A stretch of 49,114 bases of DNA from a candidate division CSSED10-310 bacterium (GTDB lineage Bacteria > CSSED10-310): positions 1-49,114 of the forward strand of contig PWNJ01000187.1 in assembly GCA_003558985.1 (NCBI GenBank), read 5' to 3'. Shown one piece after another: positions 15,642 to 23,550 of the stretch. A program made the position numbers and the translations under genes. A model generated the notes under the pieces. That model did no database searches. It saw only the letters and a list, made by a program, of their open reading frames with translations, and was not told where the DNA came from. Every line of letters begins with the position of its first letter. Within the stretch, counting starts at the first letter, position 1.

Positions 15642-16580
15642 GTGGTGGTAATGGATATAGAAACGGGTGCTATATTGGCTATGGTTTCAGAGCCCGGGTT
15701 CAATCCCCACAGATTTTCAGATGTGCCGTCTGAAATGCGTCGCAACAGAGCAGTCTCGCAACTGATTGAACCCGGTTCTACATTCAAGGCATTAACGCTT
15801 TCTGCAGCGCTCGAATTAAACACAATTTCACTAACTGATATGATTGACTGCAGTCAGGGCAAGTTAACCATTGGACAATACTCGTTTAATGACTGGAAAA
15901 ATCTGGGTGTCATCTCAACTGAAGATGTGATTGTCTATTCTTCAAATGTCGGAACAATCAGGATTGCTCAAAAAACAGGTGGAAATCAATTATACGAACT
16001 GGCAGGCGCATTTGGTATCGGCCGAAATCTGAATCCGGATATTCCGGGTTCAGAAGCAGGTTATATCAGAAAACCTCACACTTGGACTGACCTGGCTACG
16101 GCATCACTGTCAATCGGGTACGGAGTTGCCATGACACCTCTTCAAATAGCGACTGTTTACAGCATTTTCGCAAATGGCGGATATCAAGTGCAGCCATATA
16201 TTGTTCAGAATGGAAACAGTCTTGATCGGCGACGTATCATTGAGCAACAAACGGCTGATACGATTACTCAAATCCTGTATCAGACAGTGTCCAGGGGTAC
16301 CGCGACACGAGCCAAACCTGAACTGTTCTCTGCCGCGGGAAAAACCGGTACATCCAGACGATATGATCATGACAAAAAAGCGTATGTGCCCGGTAGTGTA
16401 ACCTGTGTGTTTGCAGGGTTCGCTCCAGCCGAAAACCCACGTATCAGTATTTGCGTGGTAATAGATGATCCCAGGATTCACAAATGGGCAAGTGAAGTAA
16501 CTGCTGTTGTTTTTTCAAATATCGCCAACAAAACTCTACTTTATCTTGGAGAAATACCCGGAAGGAAAGAAACTGTATGA
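15642..16580 (+). CDS. ftsI: Division transpeptidase FtsI (PBP3), C-terminal catalytic half
   Basis: It continues in the frame of the upstream half, beginning (after WGS) with VVVMDIETGAILAMV. All three penicillin-binding motifs are present, numbered on the joined protein: SxxK at S285 (EPGSTFKA), SxN at S339-N341 (YSSNVGT) and KTG at K473 (AAGKTGTSR). No PASTA domain follows. A GTG at 15642 or ATG at 15651 could start it, but there is no good ribosome site. A free-standing product would lack the membrane anchor and export signal needed to work in the periplasm. The joined gene is probably functional through read-through or a sequence error; otherwise it is a recent pseudogene. It overlaps murE by four bases. 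Confidence 0.87.
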   Translation: MVVMDIETGAILAMVSEPGFNPHRFSDVPSEMRRNRAVSQLIEPGSTFKALTLSAALELNTISLTDMIDCSQGKLTIGQYSFNDWKNLGVISTEDVIVYSSNVGTIRIAQKTGGNQLYELAGAFGIGRNLNPDIPGSEAGYIRKPHTWTDLATASLSIGYGVAMTPLQIATVYSIFANGGYQVQPYIVQNGNSLDRRRIIEQQTADTITQILYQTVSRGTATRAKPELFSAAGKTGTSRRYDHDKKAYVPGSVTCVFAGFAPAENPRISICVVIDDPRIHKWASEVTAVVFSNIANKTLLYLGEIPGRKETV

Positions 16581-18064
16581 AACTGTACGATTTGATTCGC
16601 ATGTGTCCTGATGTTGTTGTGAGCACTGAGACAGATACAAATATTACATCATTGACGATGGATTCCAGACATGCTGTTCCCGGATCTCTCTTCGTCGCTT
16701 TAAAAGGTCTTCACTCAGATGGTCATCAATATATATCGCAGGCTATCGAAAAAGGCGCCTCCGCATTATTGATCAGCCAGGATTTTCAAGAATCGCTTCC
16801 CCCGGGTGTCGCTGTAATCCGATCATTTAATCCGCGTCAGACCATCGCATTGTTGGCAAGTCAGTTTTATGATAATCCTTCGGATAAAATGCAGACATTC
16901 GGGGTTACCGGAACGAATGGGAAAACGACGGTTACATACATGCTGCAGAGTATTCTTGAGCATCTTGGTCACACGTGTGGTGTTATCGGAACCATAGGGG
17001 CACGTTACAAAAACATTCATATTCCGACGGGAGCAACAACACCTGAATCCATTGAGTTGCAAAAGATTCTGGCTGATATGACAAAAGCGGATGTCAAGGC
17101 TGTGGCATTGGAAGTGTCCAGTCATGCGCTTGTCTGGCATAGAGTTGACGGAATGAGATTTGATGTTGCCATATTCACTAATCTGTCTCAGGATCACCTC
17201 GATTTTCACGGGTCCATGGACAGGTATCTGGCAGCAAAAAGCCGGCTATTCAGAATGCCAGGTAAAATTGATCAGACAGCCGCCGCAATCCTTAACAATG
17301 ACGATCCGTCCTCAGAGTGTTTTCGTCCAATGATTCCGGATTATCGAACGATTAGAACATACGGTCTGGAAAGACCCTCAGATGTTACCGCTACAAACAT
17401 TCAATTACAGGCTGATTCAAATTCATTCGACCTGGTCTGCTCTGAAGGTGTTTTTCCAGCCAGGTTGCCTATTCCAGGTCGACATAATATCCAGAATGCC
17501 CTTGCCTCAACAGCGTCACTAATGGCAATTGGATATGACCCTGAAGCAATAGCAAAAGTGCTCAATAATCTGAGCTCCATTCCGGGAAGAATGGAACAGA
17601 TCAGTCAGGGGCAGCCATTCCAGGTGTTCGTAGATTATGCACACACACCAGATGCATTGGTTAATCTGCTGGATGCAGTCAAGCTCATCACTCCAGGACG
17701 AATTATCACTGTATTTGGCTGTGGAGGCGACCGTGATACCAGCAAGCGTCCCTTAATGGGCGAAGCCGTGTCCACCCGTTCCGACCTGTCTATCGTAACA
17801 TCAGATAATCCAAGAACAGAAGACCCGTCAAAAATTATCGACGATATTCTGCCGGGTATAGATCAAAAAAATGAATATAGAATTATACCCGATAGACGAA
17901 CAGCCATCCAAATGGCTATACGCATCGCCCAAACCGGCGATTCAGTTGTAATTGCAGGTAAAGGACATGAAGATTATCAGATTATAGGACATGAGGTTTA
18001 CCGTTTTGATGATCGTGAAGAAGCATTGAAAGCTTTGCAGACAACAGGCTATGGAACCAAATAG
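16577..18064 (+). CDS. murE: UDP-MurNAc-tripeptide synthetase MurE (meso-DAP type)
   Basis: 495 residues. It adds the third amino acid to UDP-MurNAc-L-Ala-D-Glu using ATP. Seen are MDSRHAVPGSLFVALKG (substrate domain), P-loop GVTGTNGKTTVTY, TTPESIELQ, EVSSHAL, FTNLSQDHLDFHG and GCGGDRD. SDNPRTEDP carries the DNPR motif that selects meso-diaminopimelate, so the peptidoglycan is of the Gram-negative type. The ATG overlaps the ftsI stop; AAGGA lies upstream. murF, usually next to murE, is missing here. Confidence 0.96.
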   Translation: MKLYDLIRMCPDVVVSTETDTNITSLTMDSRHAVPGSLFVALKGLHSDGHQYISQAIEKGASALLISQDFQESLPPGVAVIRSFNPRQTIALLASQFYDNPSDKMQTFGVTGTNGKTTVTYMLQSILEHLGHTCGVIGTIGARYKNIHIPTGATTPESIELQKILADMTKADVKAVALEVSSHALVWHRVDGMRFDVAIFTNLSQDHLDFHGSMDRYLAAKSRLFRMPGKIDQTAAAILNNDDPSSECFRPMIPDYRTIRTYGLERPSDVTATNIQLQADSNSFDLVCSEGVFPARLPIPGRHNIQNALASTASLMAIGYDPEAIAKVLNNLSSIPGRMEQISQGQPFQVFVDYAHTPDALVNLLDAVKLITPGRIITVFGCGGDRDTSKRPLMGEAVSTRSDLSIVTSDNPRTEDPSKIIDDILPGIDQKNEYRIIPDRRTAIQMAIRIAQTGDSVVIAGKGHEDYQIIGHEVYRFDDREEALKALQTTGYGTK

Positions 18065-18066
18065 CA

Positions 18067-19197
18067 ATGAACGATAGTGTTTGGAAATCAGATTCGATTA
18101 TTCTTTGGACAACGGCCATCACAGCCGCATTCGGAGTTTTAATGGTGTATGATGCCAGCGCCGTCTCTGCAGCATTGCGATATCGTTTTGACAGCCCGGC
18201 ATATTTCTTCCAACGCCAGATAATCTGGTTCCTGGTCGGCAGCATATGTATGGTAATGGCCTCACGTCTGCGGCTGGATAAATTTCAGCAATATCTGCTG
18301 CCCATTACATTTGTTTCAATTGTTCTGCTGTTCCTGGTTCTGATGCCCGGAATCGGACATACGGTAAGTGGGGCCAAACGCTGGATCCGTTTTGGTTTCG
18401 TATCTTTTCAACCCGGTGAAACAATTCGTCTGATACTGGTTCTTTATCTGGCACATTTGTTAAGTATAAAAACAGGCAAAATAAAAAATTTCAAAGACTC
18501 ATTCCTGCCTGCGATTGTTGTCACAGGAATTATCGTCATTTTGCTGATAGCCCAACCCAAAGTAGGCACAGCCCTAATTCTGATGTTCCTGACAGGACTT
18601 ATGCTGTTCATTGCAGGAATACCATTTTACCAGCTTTTTCTGGCTCTTGCAGCATTCGGCTCTCTAACATTTTATGCTGTATCAAACGTTTCTTATATTC
18701 AACACCGCGTTGACGCATGGCTGAATCCCGCCCAGCATCTTCAATCACTTGGTTTTCAAACAATGCAATCATTGATTGCTATTGGCGCAGGCGGTATCCG
18801 GGGAGTCGGTCTGGGACAGGGACGACAGAAAATGTTTTACCTGCCGGAAGCACATACAGACATGATTTTCCCTGTTATTGCTGAAGAACTGGGGCTGATT
18901 GGAGCAGTTTGTCTTGTAATCTGTTTCGGGGTTCTAATGATTCGGGGTTATCAAATAGCGCGTAATGCATCGACAACCTATGCAAAACTGACAGCAACAG
19001 GACTCACCGCAAGTATTATGGCCCCGGCTTATCTGAACATTATGGTCGCTACGGGATTGTTCCCGGTAACAGGCATTGCGTTGCCCCTGATAAGCTATGG
19101 AGGCACCGCTCTTGTGACCGATATGACTGCAATGGGACTGCTGTCCGGAATACATCGCTGGTCTTCACCACACAGAAAGGATGCAAGGATAGTATGA
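18067..19197 (+). CDS. ftsW: SEDS glycosyltransferase FtsW
   Basis: 376 residues and about ten membrane helices. It polymerises septal glycan from lipid II with FtsI. Seen are the SEDS signatures SGAKRWIRFGFVSFQPGET, AIGAGGIRGVGLGQGRQK, FYLPEAHTDMIFPVIAEELG (containing the catalytic-region Asp) and GIALPLISYGGTALV. QPGET replaces the more usual QPSEL. FtsW is favoured over RodA by its place after murE in the division cluster. It starts 2 nt after murE and its stop overlaps murB by four bases. Confidence 0.93.
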   Translation: MNDSVWKSDSIILWTTAITAAFGVLMVYDASAVSAALRYRFDSPAYFFQRQIIWFLVGSICMVMASRLRLDKFQQYLLPITFVSIVLLFLVLMPGIGHTVSGAKRWIRFGFVSFQPGETIRLILVLYLAHLLSIKTGKIKNFKDSFLPAIVVTGIIVILLIAQPKVGTALILMFLTGLMLFIAGIPFYQLFLALAAFGSLTFYAVSNVSYIQHRVDAWLNPAQHLQSLGFQTMQSLIAIGAGGIRGVGLGQGRQKMFYLPEAHTDMIFPVIAEELGLIGAVCLVICFGVLMIRGYQIARNASTTYAKLTATGLTASIMAPAYLNIMVATGLFPVTGIALPLISYGGTALVTDMTAMGLLSGIHRWSSPHRKDARIV

Positions 19198-20102
19198 ACC
19201 TGGAGCGATTTAAAGGAACAATAAACCTCGCTATACCTCTGCACCGATTTACTACATGGAAGATAGGCGGAATCGCTGACATGGTTGTTATACCTCAAGA
19301 CAAAACAGATTTGGAAATACTGGTGTATGAACTGTCAAAAACAAACACACCCTGGTTAATCCTGGGAAACGGTTCAAACATCCTTTTCAGTGATAACGGG
19401 TATCGGGGAGCTGTTATTATACTTGGCGACGGTTTTAAACATATCAGTACAGAAGACTCGATGATCAGGGCAGGCGCGGCGGCTTCATTACATCAATTGG
19501 CACAAAAAACAGCTCAGACGGGACTGGCCGGGCTGGAAGAACTGGCCGGAATACCGGGCACAGTTGGAGGAGCCGCATTTGTAAATGCCGGCGCTCATGG
19601 AAAATCCCTGATGGATTATTGCACTGCTGTTCATGGTATCAATGCATTGGGAAAACAAACAACACTGACAACTTTCCGCCCGGAATACCGATCCGGCGGA
19701 TTGCCAGATAATTTCATAATAACGGATATTGATCTGAAACTGACTTTCAAAAATCCTTCCGAAATTCATGCGCTTATGACTAAATACCTTGAGAAGAGAC
19801 GGTCGACTCAACCATTAGCTGATGCATCTGCTGGTTGCACTTTTAAAAATCCGGACAACCGGGGGGCTGGCAGATTGATTGATGAGTTGGGACTCAAAGG
19901 TTTTCAAAAAGGCCGGGCCATGATTTCGTCAAAACATGCGAATTTTATTATAAACATCGGAGAGGCAAAAGCATCTGATGTCATTGATATCATTCGTCAT
20001 GTAAGAATGAAGGTATGGAAAAGTTATGGTGTCAGATTACAACTTGAGGTTCTTATAATCGATGAATATGGGAACCCTCAGAATCCGGGGAGAATACCCT
20101 GA
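19194..20102 (+). CDS. murB: UDP-N-acetylenolpyruvoylglucosamine reductase MurB (type II)
   Basis: 302 residues. This FAD enzyme reduces the enolpyruvyl group to give UDP-MurNAc. Seen are FTTWKIGGIADMVVIP, the FAD-binding ILGNGSNILFSD, GIPGTVGGAAFVNAGAHG, the proton-donor region ASAGCTFKNPDNRGAGRLIDELGLKG and SSKHANFIIN. Lack of the extra C-terminal loop of E. coli MurB makes it type II. The start overlaps the ftsW stop, and the stop shares one base with ftsQ. Confidence 0.95.
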   Translation: MNLERFKGTINLAIPLHRFTTWKIGGIADMVVIPQDKTDLEILVYELSKTNTPWLILGNGSNILFSDNGYRGAVIILGDGFKHISTEDSMIRAGAAASLHQLAQKTAQTGLAGLEELAGIPGTVGGAAFVNAGAHGKSLMDYCTAVHGINALGKQTTLTTFRPEYRSGGLPDNFIITDIDLKLTFKNPSEIHALMTKYLEKRRSTQPLADASAGCTFKNPDNRGAGRLIDELGLKGFQKGRAMISSKHANFIINIGEAKASDVIDIIRHVRMKVWKSYGVRLQLEVLIIDEYGNPQNPGRIP

Positions 20103-20851
20103 TGAAATTCAGAGCATCACCCGGATTATTAATAACCTTTTTCGCCCTGATCTCCTTAAGTGCGCTGGGAATTGCAATTGTAAGCCTTTCCCCGTTTCGT
20201 ATTCGATCAGTTGAGATAACCACCGATTGTGATTCCCTGCGCACTGAATTTTTAACAGTATTGCTTGAAAGCATTTATGCAATAGATAGCTTGAATTTGC
20301 GGGTTTCAAAGATACAGGATGTGCTGTCAGATCTTCCGCAAGCAGACGAGATTCTGGTAAAGAAATCCTGGTTTGGTCACATTCATATTGATATGGTTGC
20401 CAAGAAACCTGTCCTGAAAATCTCCAATCAAAATGGCGCTGTTTGTATTAATAGCGAAGGAATGCCTTTTTACTGGCTTCCCGAACATGACCCGCTTCCG
20501 AAATTTACTGTTCCAGCAGACATATCAATAGATCAGTTGATCAATCCGGATGATCATATTGCCGAATTTTACGACTTCGCGCTTTTCCTTTATCAAACCC
20601 CCTTACAAAGTTTACGTACCTTCTCTCATCTTACAGCGATAAATTCTAACCAACTGATCATAACTGAGCCCTTCAGTCATAATCGTCTGCTGATTTCTCG
20701 CAGATATTCGGAAATGTCATCTGTGGCCTACTCAAAACTGGATAAATGGTTATCACATAATTCATTGTCAGATAAACCACTGGAATTTGATTTGCGTTTC
20801 CCCGGCATGCTGGTGATGCGCAGCGCTAAAAAGGATCAGGAGCATGTCTGA
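20102..20851 (+). CDS. ftsQ: Cell-division protein FtsQ/DivIB
   Basis: 249 residues. There is one N-terminal membrane helix (about residues 8-28), then a POTRA-like domain (SPFRIRSVEI...NLRVSKIQDVLSDLPQADEILVKKSWFGHIHIDMVAKKPVL) and the FtsQ beta domain, including the ...GMPFYW strand. FtsQ links early and late divisome proteins in the periplasm. Identification rests on topology, POTRA pattern and position between murB and ftsA. It starts within the murB stop and overlaps ftsA by eight bases. Confidence 0.88.
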   Translation: MKFRASPGLLITFFALISLSALGIAIVSLSPFRIRSVEITTDCDSLRTEFLTVLLESIYAIDSLNLRVSKIQDVLSDLPQADEILVKKSWFGHIHIDMVAKKPVLKISNQNGAVCINSEGMPFYWLPEHDPLPKFTVPADISIDQLINPDDHIAEFYDFALFLYQTPLQSLRTFSHLTAINSNQLIITEPFSHNRLLISRRYSEMSSVAYSKLDKWLSHNSLSDKPLEFDLRFPGMLVMRSAKKDQEHV

Positions 20852-22076
20852 TAATTACAGAACATCTGTTGGTTTGTCTTTGGGAACAACCAGTGTATCA
20901 ATAGCTGTTCTGCATCAACACAACGAAGACCAACCCGAAATCATGGCTTTTGACCGGGTTTCATGCCGATTTCTTCGCGATGGTATTATTGTAAACCTTG
21001 AAGCTCTGCAGGATGCCGTAAATCTTTGTAAAAAAAATATCCAGTGCGTGTTAAAAGCATCTTTTTCAAATACTACCATCAATCTGTGTGGCGTTCCGCT
21101 TAAACAGGAAGATTGGGAATCATCGTTGGTTTTCAAACGAAAACGTGAAATCACCAGACGTCACCTGTCTGCTTTGCAGATAAATCACTGCCATGCTAAT
21201 GATGACTCTTTGCAACTTATACATAATACACCCGTCAGCTACACTCTTGATGCACAATCCGGAATTGCATCTCCAATAGGAATGGCTGGAAAAGAGTTGA
21301 AAGCTCATCTGCAACAAATATACGCGCCCGCAAAAACCGTCGAATGCGTTTTACATGCTTTAAACCGATGTGGTTTCACCATCACAAATATACTTGTAGA
21401 CCCACTCGCTTCAGCCGAATCTCTGCTCACCAACGATGAACGCGACATGGGTATCTGGATCCTTGATATCGGCGGCCGAGTCATGCAGCTTGCTCGTATA
21501 AAAGGAAAAAGAGCAGATATAATTCCATATGTAATGCCGGGAAGCGACCTGGTCAATTCAGATATAGCAATTGGGTTGCATACAACCATAAAAGATGCCG
21601 AACGTATAAAGATTGAACACGGACGTGCATTAACGGAGTTGGCATCCAATGATATAAATGTCCAGATACCTCCTTTGGGAGGCGGCCCGGTTCAAAACCC
21701 GATTACCCAACATCGCCTGGCCGAAATTATCAAACCCCGTATGGAAGAGCTTCTGGAATTGGCAGCCCGAACAATTTCAGACTTCTCAGGAACTGATCAG
21801 GAATCGTGGGGTATCGTATTGACCGGAGGGGGATCCGTGCTTCCCGGAACTCAGGAGCTTGCAGAAAGCATTCTGGGACTTCGCGTAATAAAAGGGCATT
21901 TGAGAAATGTGTCAACTGCTCTGGATCTTCCGCCAGTTCCGCTGTGCGCATCGCCGGTCGGTCTGGCGCTGCATGGATTAAAAGGCCGCACCAGGTCTGC
22001 GTGGACGAAAAGTGGCAATTCATTTATAAAACATTCTTTTAAAAACATTATCAAATGGTTTGGGGGAGGTTCATAA
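20844..22076 (+). CDS. ftsA: Cell-division protein FtsA with divergent phosphate-binding motifs
   Basis: 410 residues of the actin-like FtsA family, with the 1C insertion, ERDMGIWILDIG, VIPYVMPGSDLVNSDIAIGLHTTIKDAERIKIEHG and the adenosine motif GIVLTGGGSVLPG. The C-terminus (KHSFKNIIKWFGGG) is the expected amphipathic membrane-targeting helix. It should tether FtsZ to the membrane. Two nucleotide motifs are unusual. Phosphate-1 reads GLSLGT with S12 where Asp or Glu is normal. Phosphate-2 reads DIGGRVMQLA (D208-A217) instead of DIGGGTTDIA. ATP binding or hydrolysis may be altered. It lies directly before ftsZ. Confidence 0.92.
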   Translation: MSDNYRTSVGLSLGTTSVSIAVLHQHNEDQPEIMAFDRVSCRFLRDGIIVNLEALQDAVNLCKKNIQCVLKASFSNTTINLCGVPLKQEDWESSLVFKRKREITRRHLSALQINHCHANDDSLQLIHNTPVSYTLDAQSGIASPIGMAGKELKAHLQQIYAPAKTVECVLHALNRCGFTITNILVDPLASAESLLTNDERDMGIWILDIGGRVMQLARIKGKRADIIPYVMPGSDLVNSDIAIGLHTTIKDAERIKIEHGRALTELASNDINVQIPPLGGGPVQNPITQHRLAEIIKPRMEELLELAARTISDFSGTDQESWGIVLTGGGSVLPGTQELAESILGLRVIKGHLRNVSTALDLPPVPLCASPVGLALHGLKGRTRSAWTKSGNSFIKHSFKNIIKWFGGGS

Positions 22077-22078
22077 CC

Positions 22079-23527
22079 GTGTACAGTTACATTGAAGACG
22101 TTGCTGGCAATCAGGCAATCATTAAAGTTTTGGGTATTGGAGGAGCTGGGTGTAACGCAATCGAAAGAATGTTGAGCAAACACATTCAGGGAGTTGATCT
22201 GATCGCATGCAATACGGATGTGCTGTCTCTGCAGAAATATCACGCGCCGACCTGTCTGCAATTGGGTAAAAACATTACCAATGGTTGGGGAGCAGGTGGA
22301 AAGCCATCGGTCGGCCGGTCAGCCGCTCTTGAAGATGAAGATATGATACGAACTCACCTTAATGGAGCAGATATGCTGTTTATAACAGCCGGCATGGGCG
22401 GAGGTACCGGCACAGGCGGCGCTCCAATTGTCGCCGAAATCGCGCGTGACATGGGTATCCTGACGGTAGCTGTTGTAACCACCCCTTTTCATTTTGAAGG
22501 CCATAAACGTATAGAGGAGGCAAAAGGGGGAATTGCAGATATTGAACCGCTTGTTGACACATTGATAGTTGTGCCCAATGAAAGAATCCTGTCTGTAATT
22601 GAACCAGGAACATCACTGGTTGATGCTTTTTTGAAAGCAGATGAGATTTTAAGCAATGCCGTTCAGGGTATATCAGATCTGATTATCCATACCGGTACGG
22701 TCAATGTTGATTTTGCTGATGTAAAAACTGTCATGACATCAAAAGGAAAAGCCTTTTTCGGAACCGGTATCGGGCATGGTGAGAATCATGTATTTGATGC
22801 GGTAGAATCAGCGATCAAATCGGATTTGCTGGACAACTTCGGTATTGACGGCGCCAGGAATGTGCTGGTGAATTTCACAAGTGGAGACAATTTATGCACT
22901 CATCAGTTAAGCGCAGCATGCAAGAAAATAAACGAAGTTTTGGATAAGAATGTTCTGATCATTTTCGGGCATGTTTATGAACCGGAGTATTGTGACAAAA
23001 CCAAAGTAACAATTATTGCAACCGGATATGATAACTCAAATCTGTCAAGAAACAAATCCGAGGAACGTTACTTTGAGACGCTGGAGTTGTTTACAAGTAA
23101 AACAGGCAAACCATCAGCAAAAACCAAAACAGCAGTTGAACATCCGGATAATGTTGAACAGGACGATGAGTCCATTGTGGATATTGAGATTGATTTGAAC
23201 CATAACGTAAACAATACAGCCTGTATCCAGGAAACCAATGAAATACATTTGGCAAACAAGAATGAAATCCCCGAATCGTCCTCCCGGACATCAGCGAATC
23301 TCAATCCGCAGAAATCGTCACCTGGGAAAGACTACAATGATTGCAAACCAGCACAACGCATTGCACATACGGAAACAAGTCGGACTCTCAAAGAAATTCC
23401 ATTCGTAAAGAAGCAATCCGAGAACAGGAAAACGCCCATTAACAGTTTGAAACTGGAAGGAATTGCTAAACAAATGTATTCGGATGATATCAATACACCT
23501 GCGTTTTTACGACGCAAAGCGGATTAA
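22079..23527 (+). CDS. ftsZ: Cell-division GTPase FtsZ
   Basis: 482 residues from the GTG at 22079, chosen because GGAGG (22065-22069) is 9 nt upstream; an ATG at 22055 would overlap ftsA. The GTPase core has GIGGAGCNAIERM, NTDVLSLQKY, the tubulin signature AGMGGGTGTGGAPIVA and the T7 loop NVDFADVKTVM. TNGWGAGGKPSVGR departs slightly from the usual LGAGGNPEIG. A polar linker of about 150 residues follows the core. The last residues, DINTPAFLRRKAD, are the conserved peptide that binds FtsA and other partners. The linker is long for the family. Confidence 0.96.
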   Translation: MYSYIEDVAGNQAIIKVLGIGGAGCNAIERMLSKHIQGVDLIACNTDVLSLQKYHAPTCLQLGKNITNGWGAGGKPSVGRSAALEDEDMIRTHLNGADMLFITAGMGGGTGTGGAPIVAEIARDMGILTVAVVTTPFHFEGHKRIEEAKGGIADIEPLVDTLIVVPNERILSVIEPGTSLVDAFLKADEILSNAVQGISDLIIHTGTVNVDFADVKTVMTSKGKAFFGTGIGHGENHVFDAVESAIKSDLLDNFGIDGARNVLVNFTSGDNLCTHQLSAACKKINEVLDKNVLIIFGHVYEPEYCDKTKVTIIATGYDNSNLSRNKSEERYFETLELFTSKTGKPSAKTKTAVEHPDNVEQDDESIVDIEIDLNHNVNNTACIQETNEIHLANKNEIPESSSRTSANLNPQKSSPGKDYNDCKPAQRIAHTETSRTLKEIPFVKKQSENRKTPINSLKLEGIAKQMYSDDINTPAFLRRKAD

Positions 23528-23550
23528 ATGCAAATTGTAAAAAAATCTTT

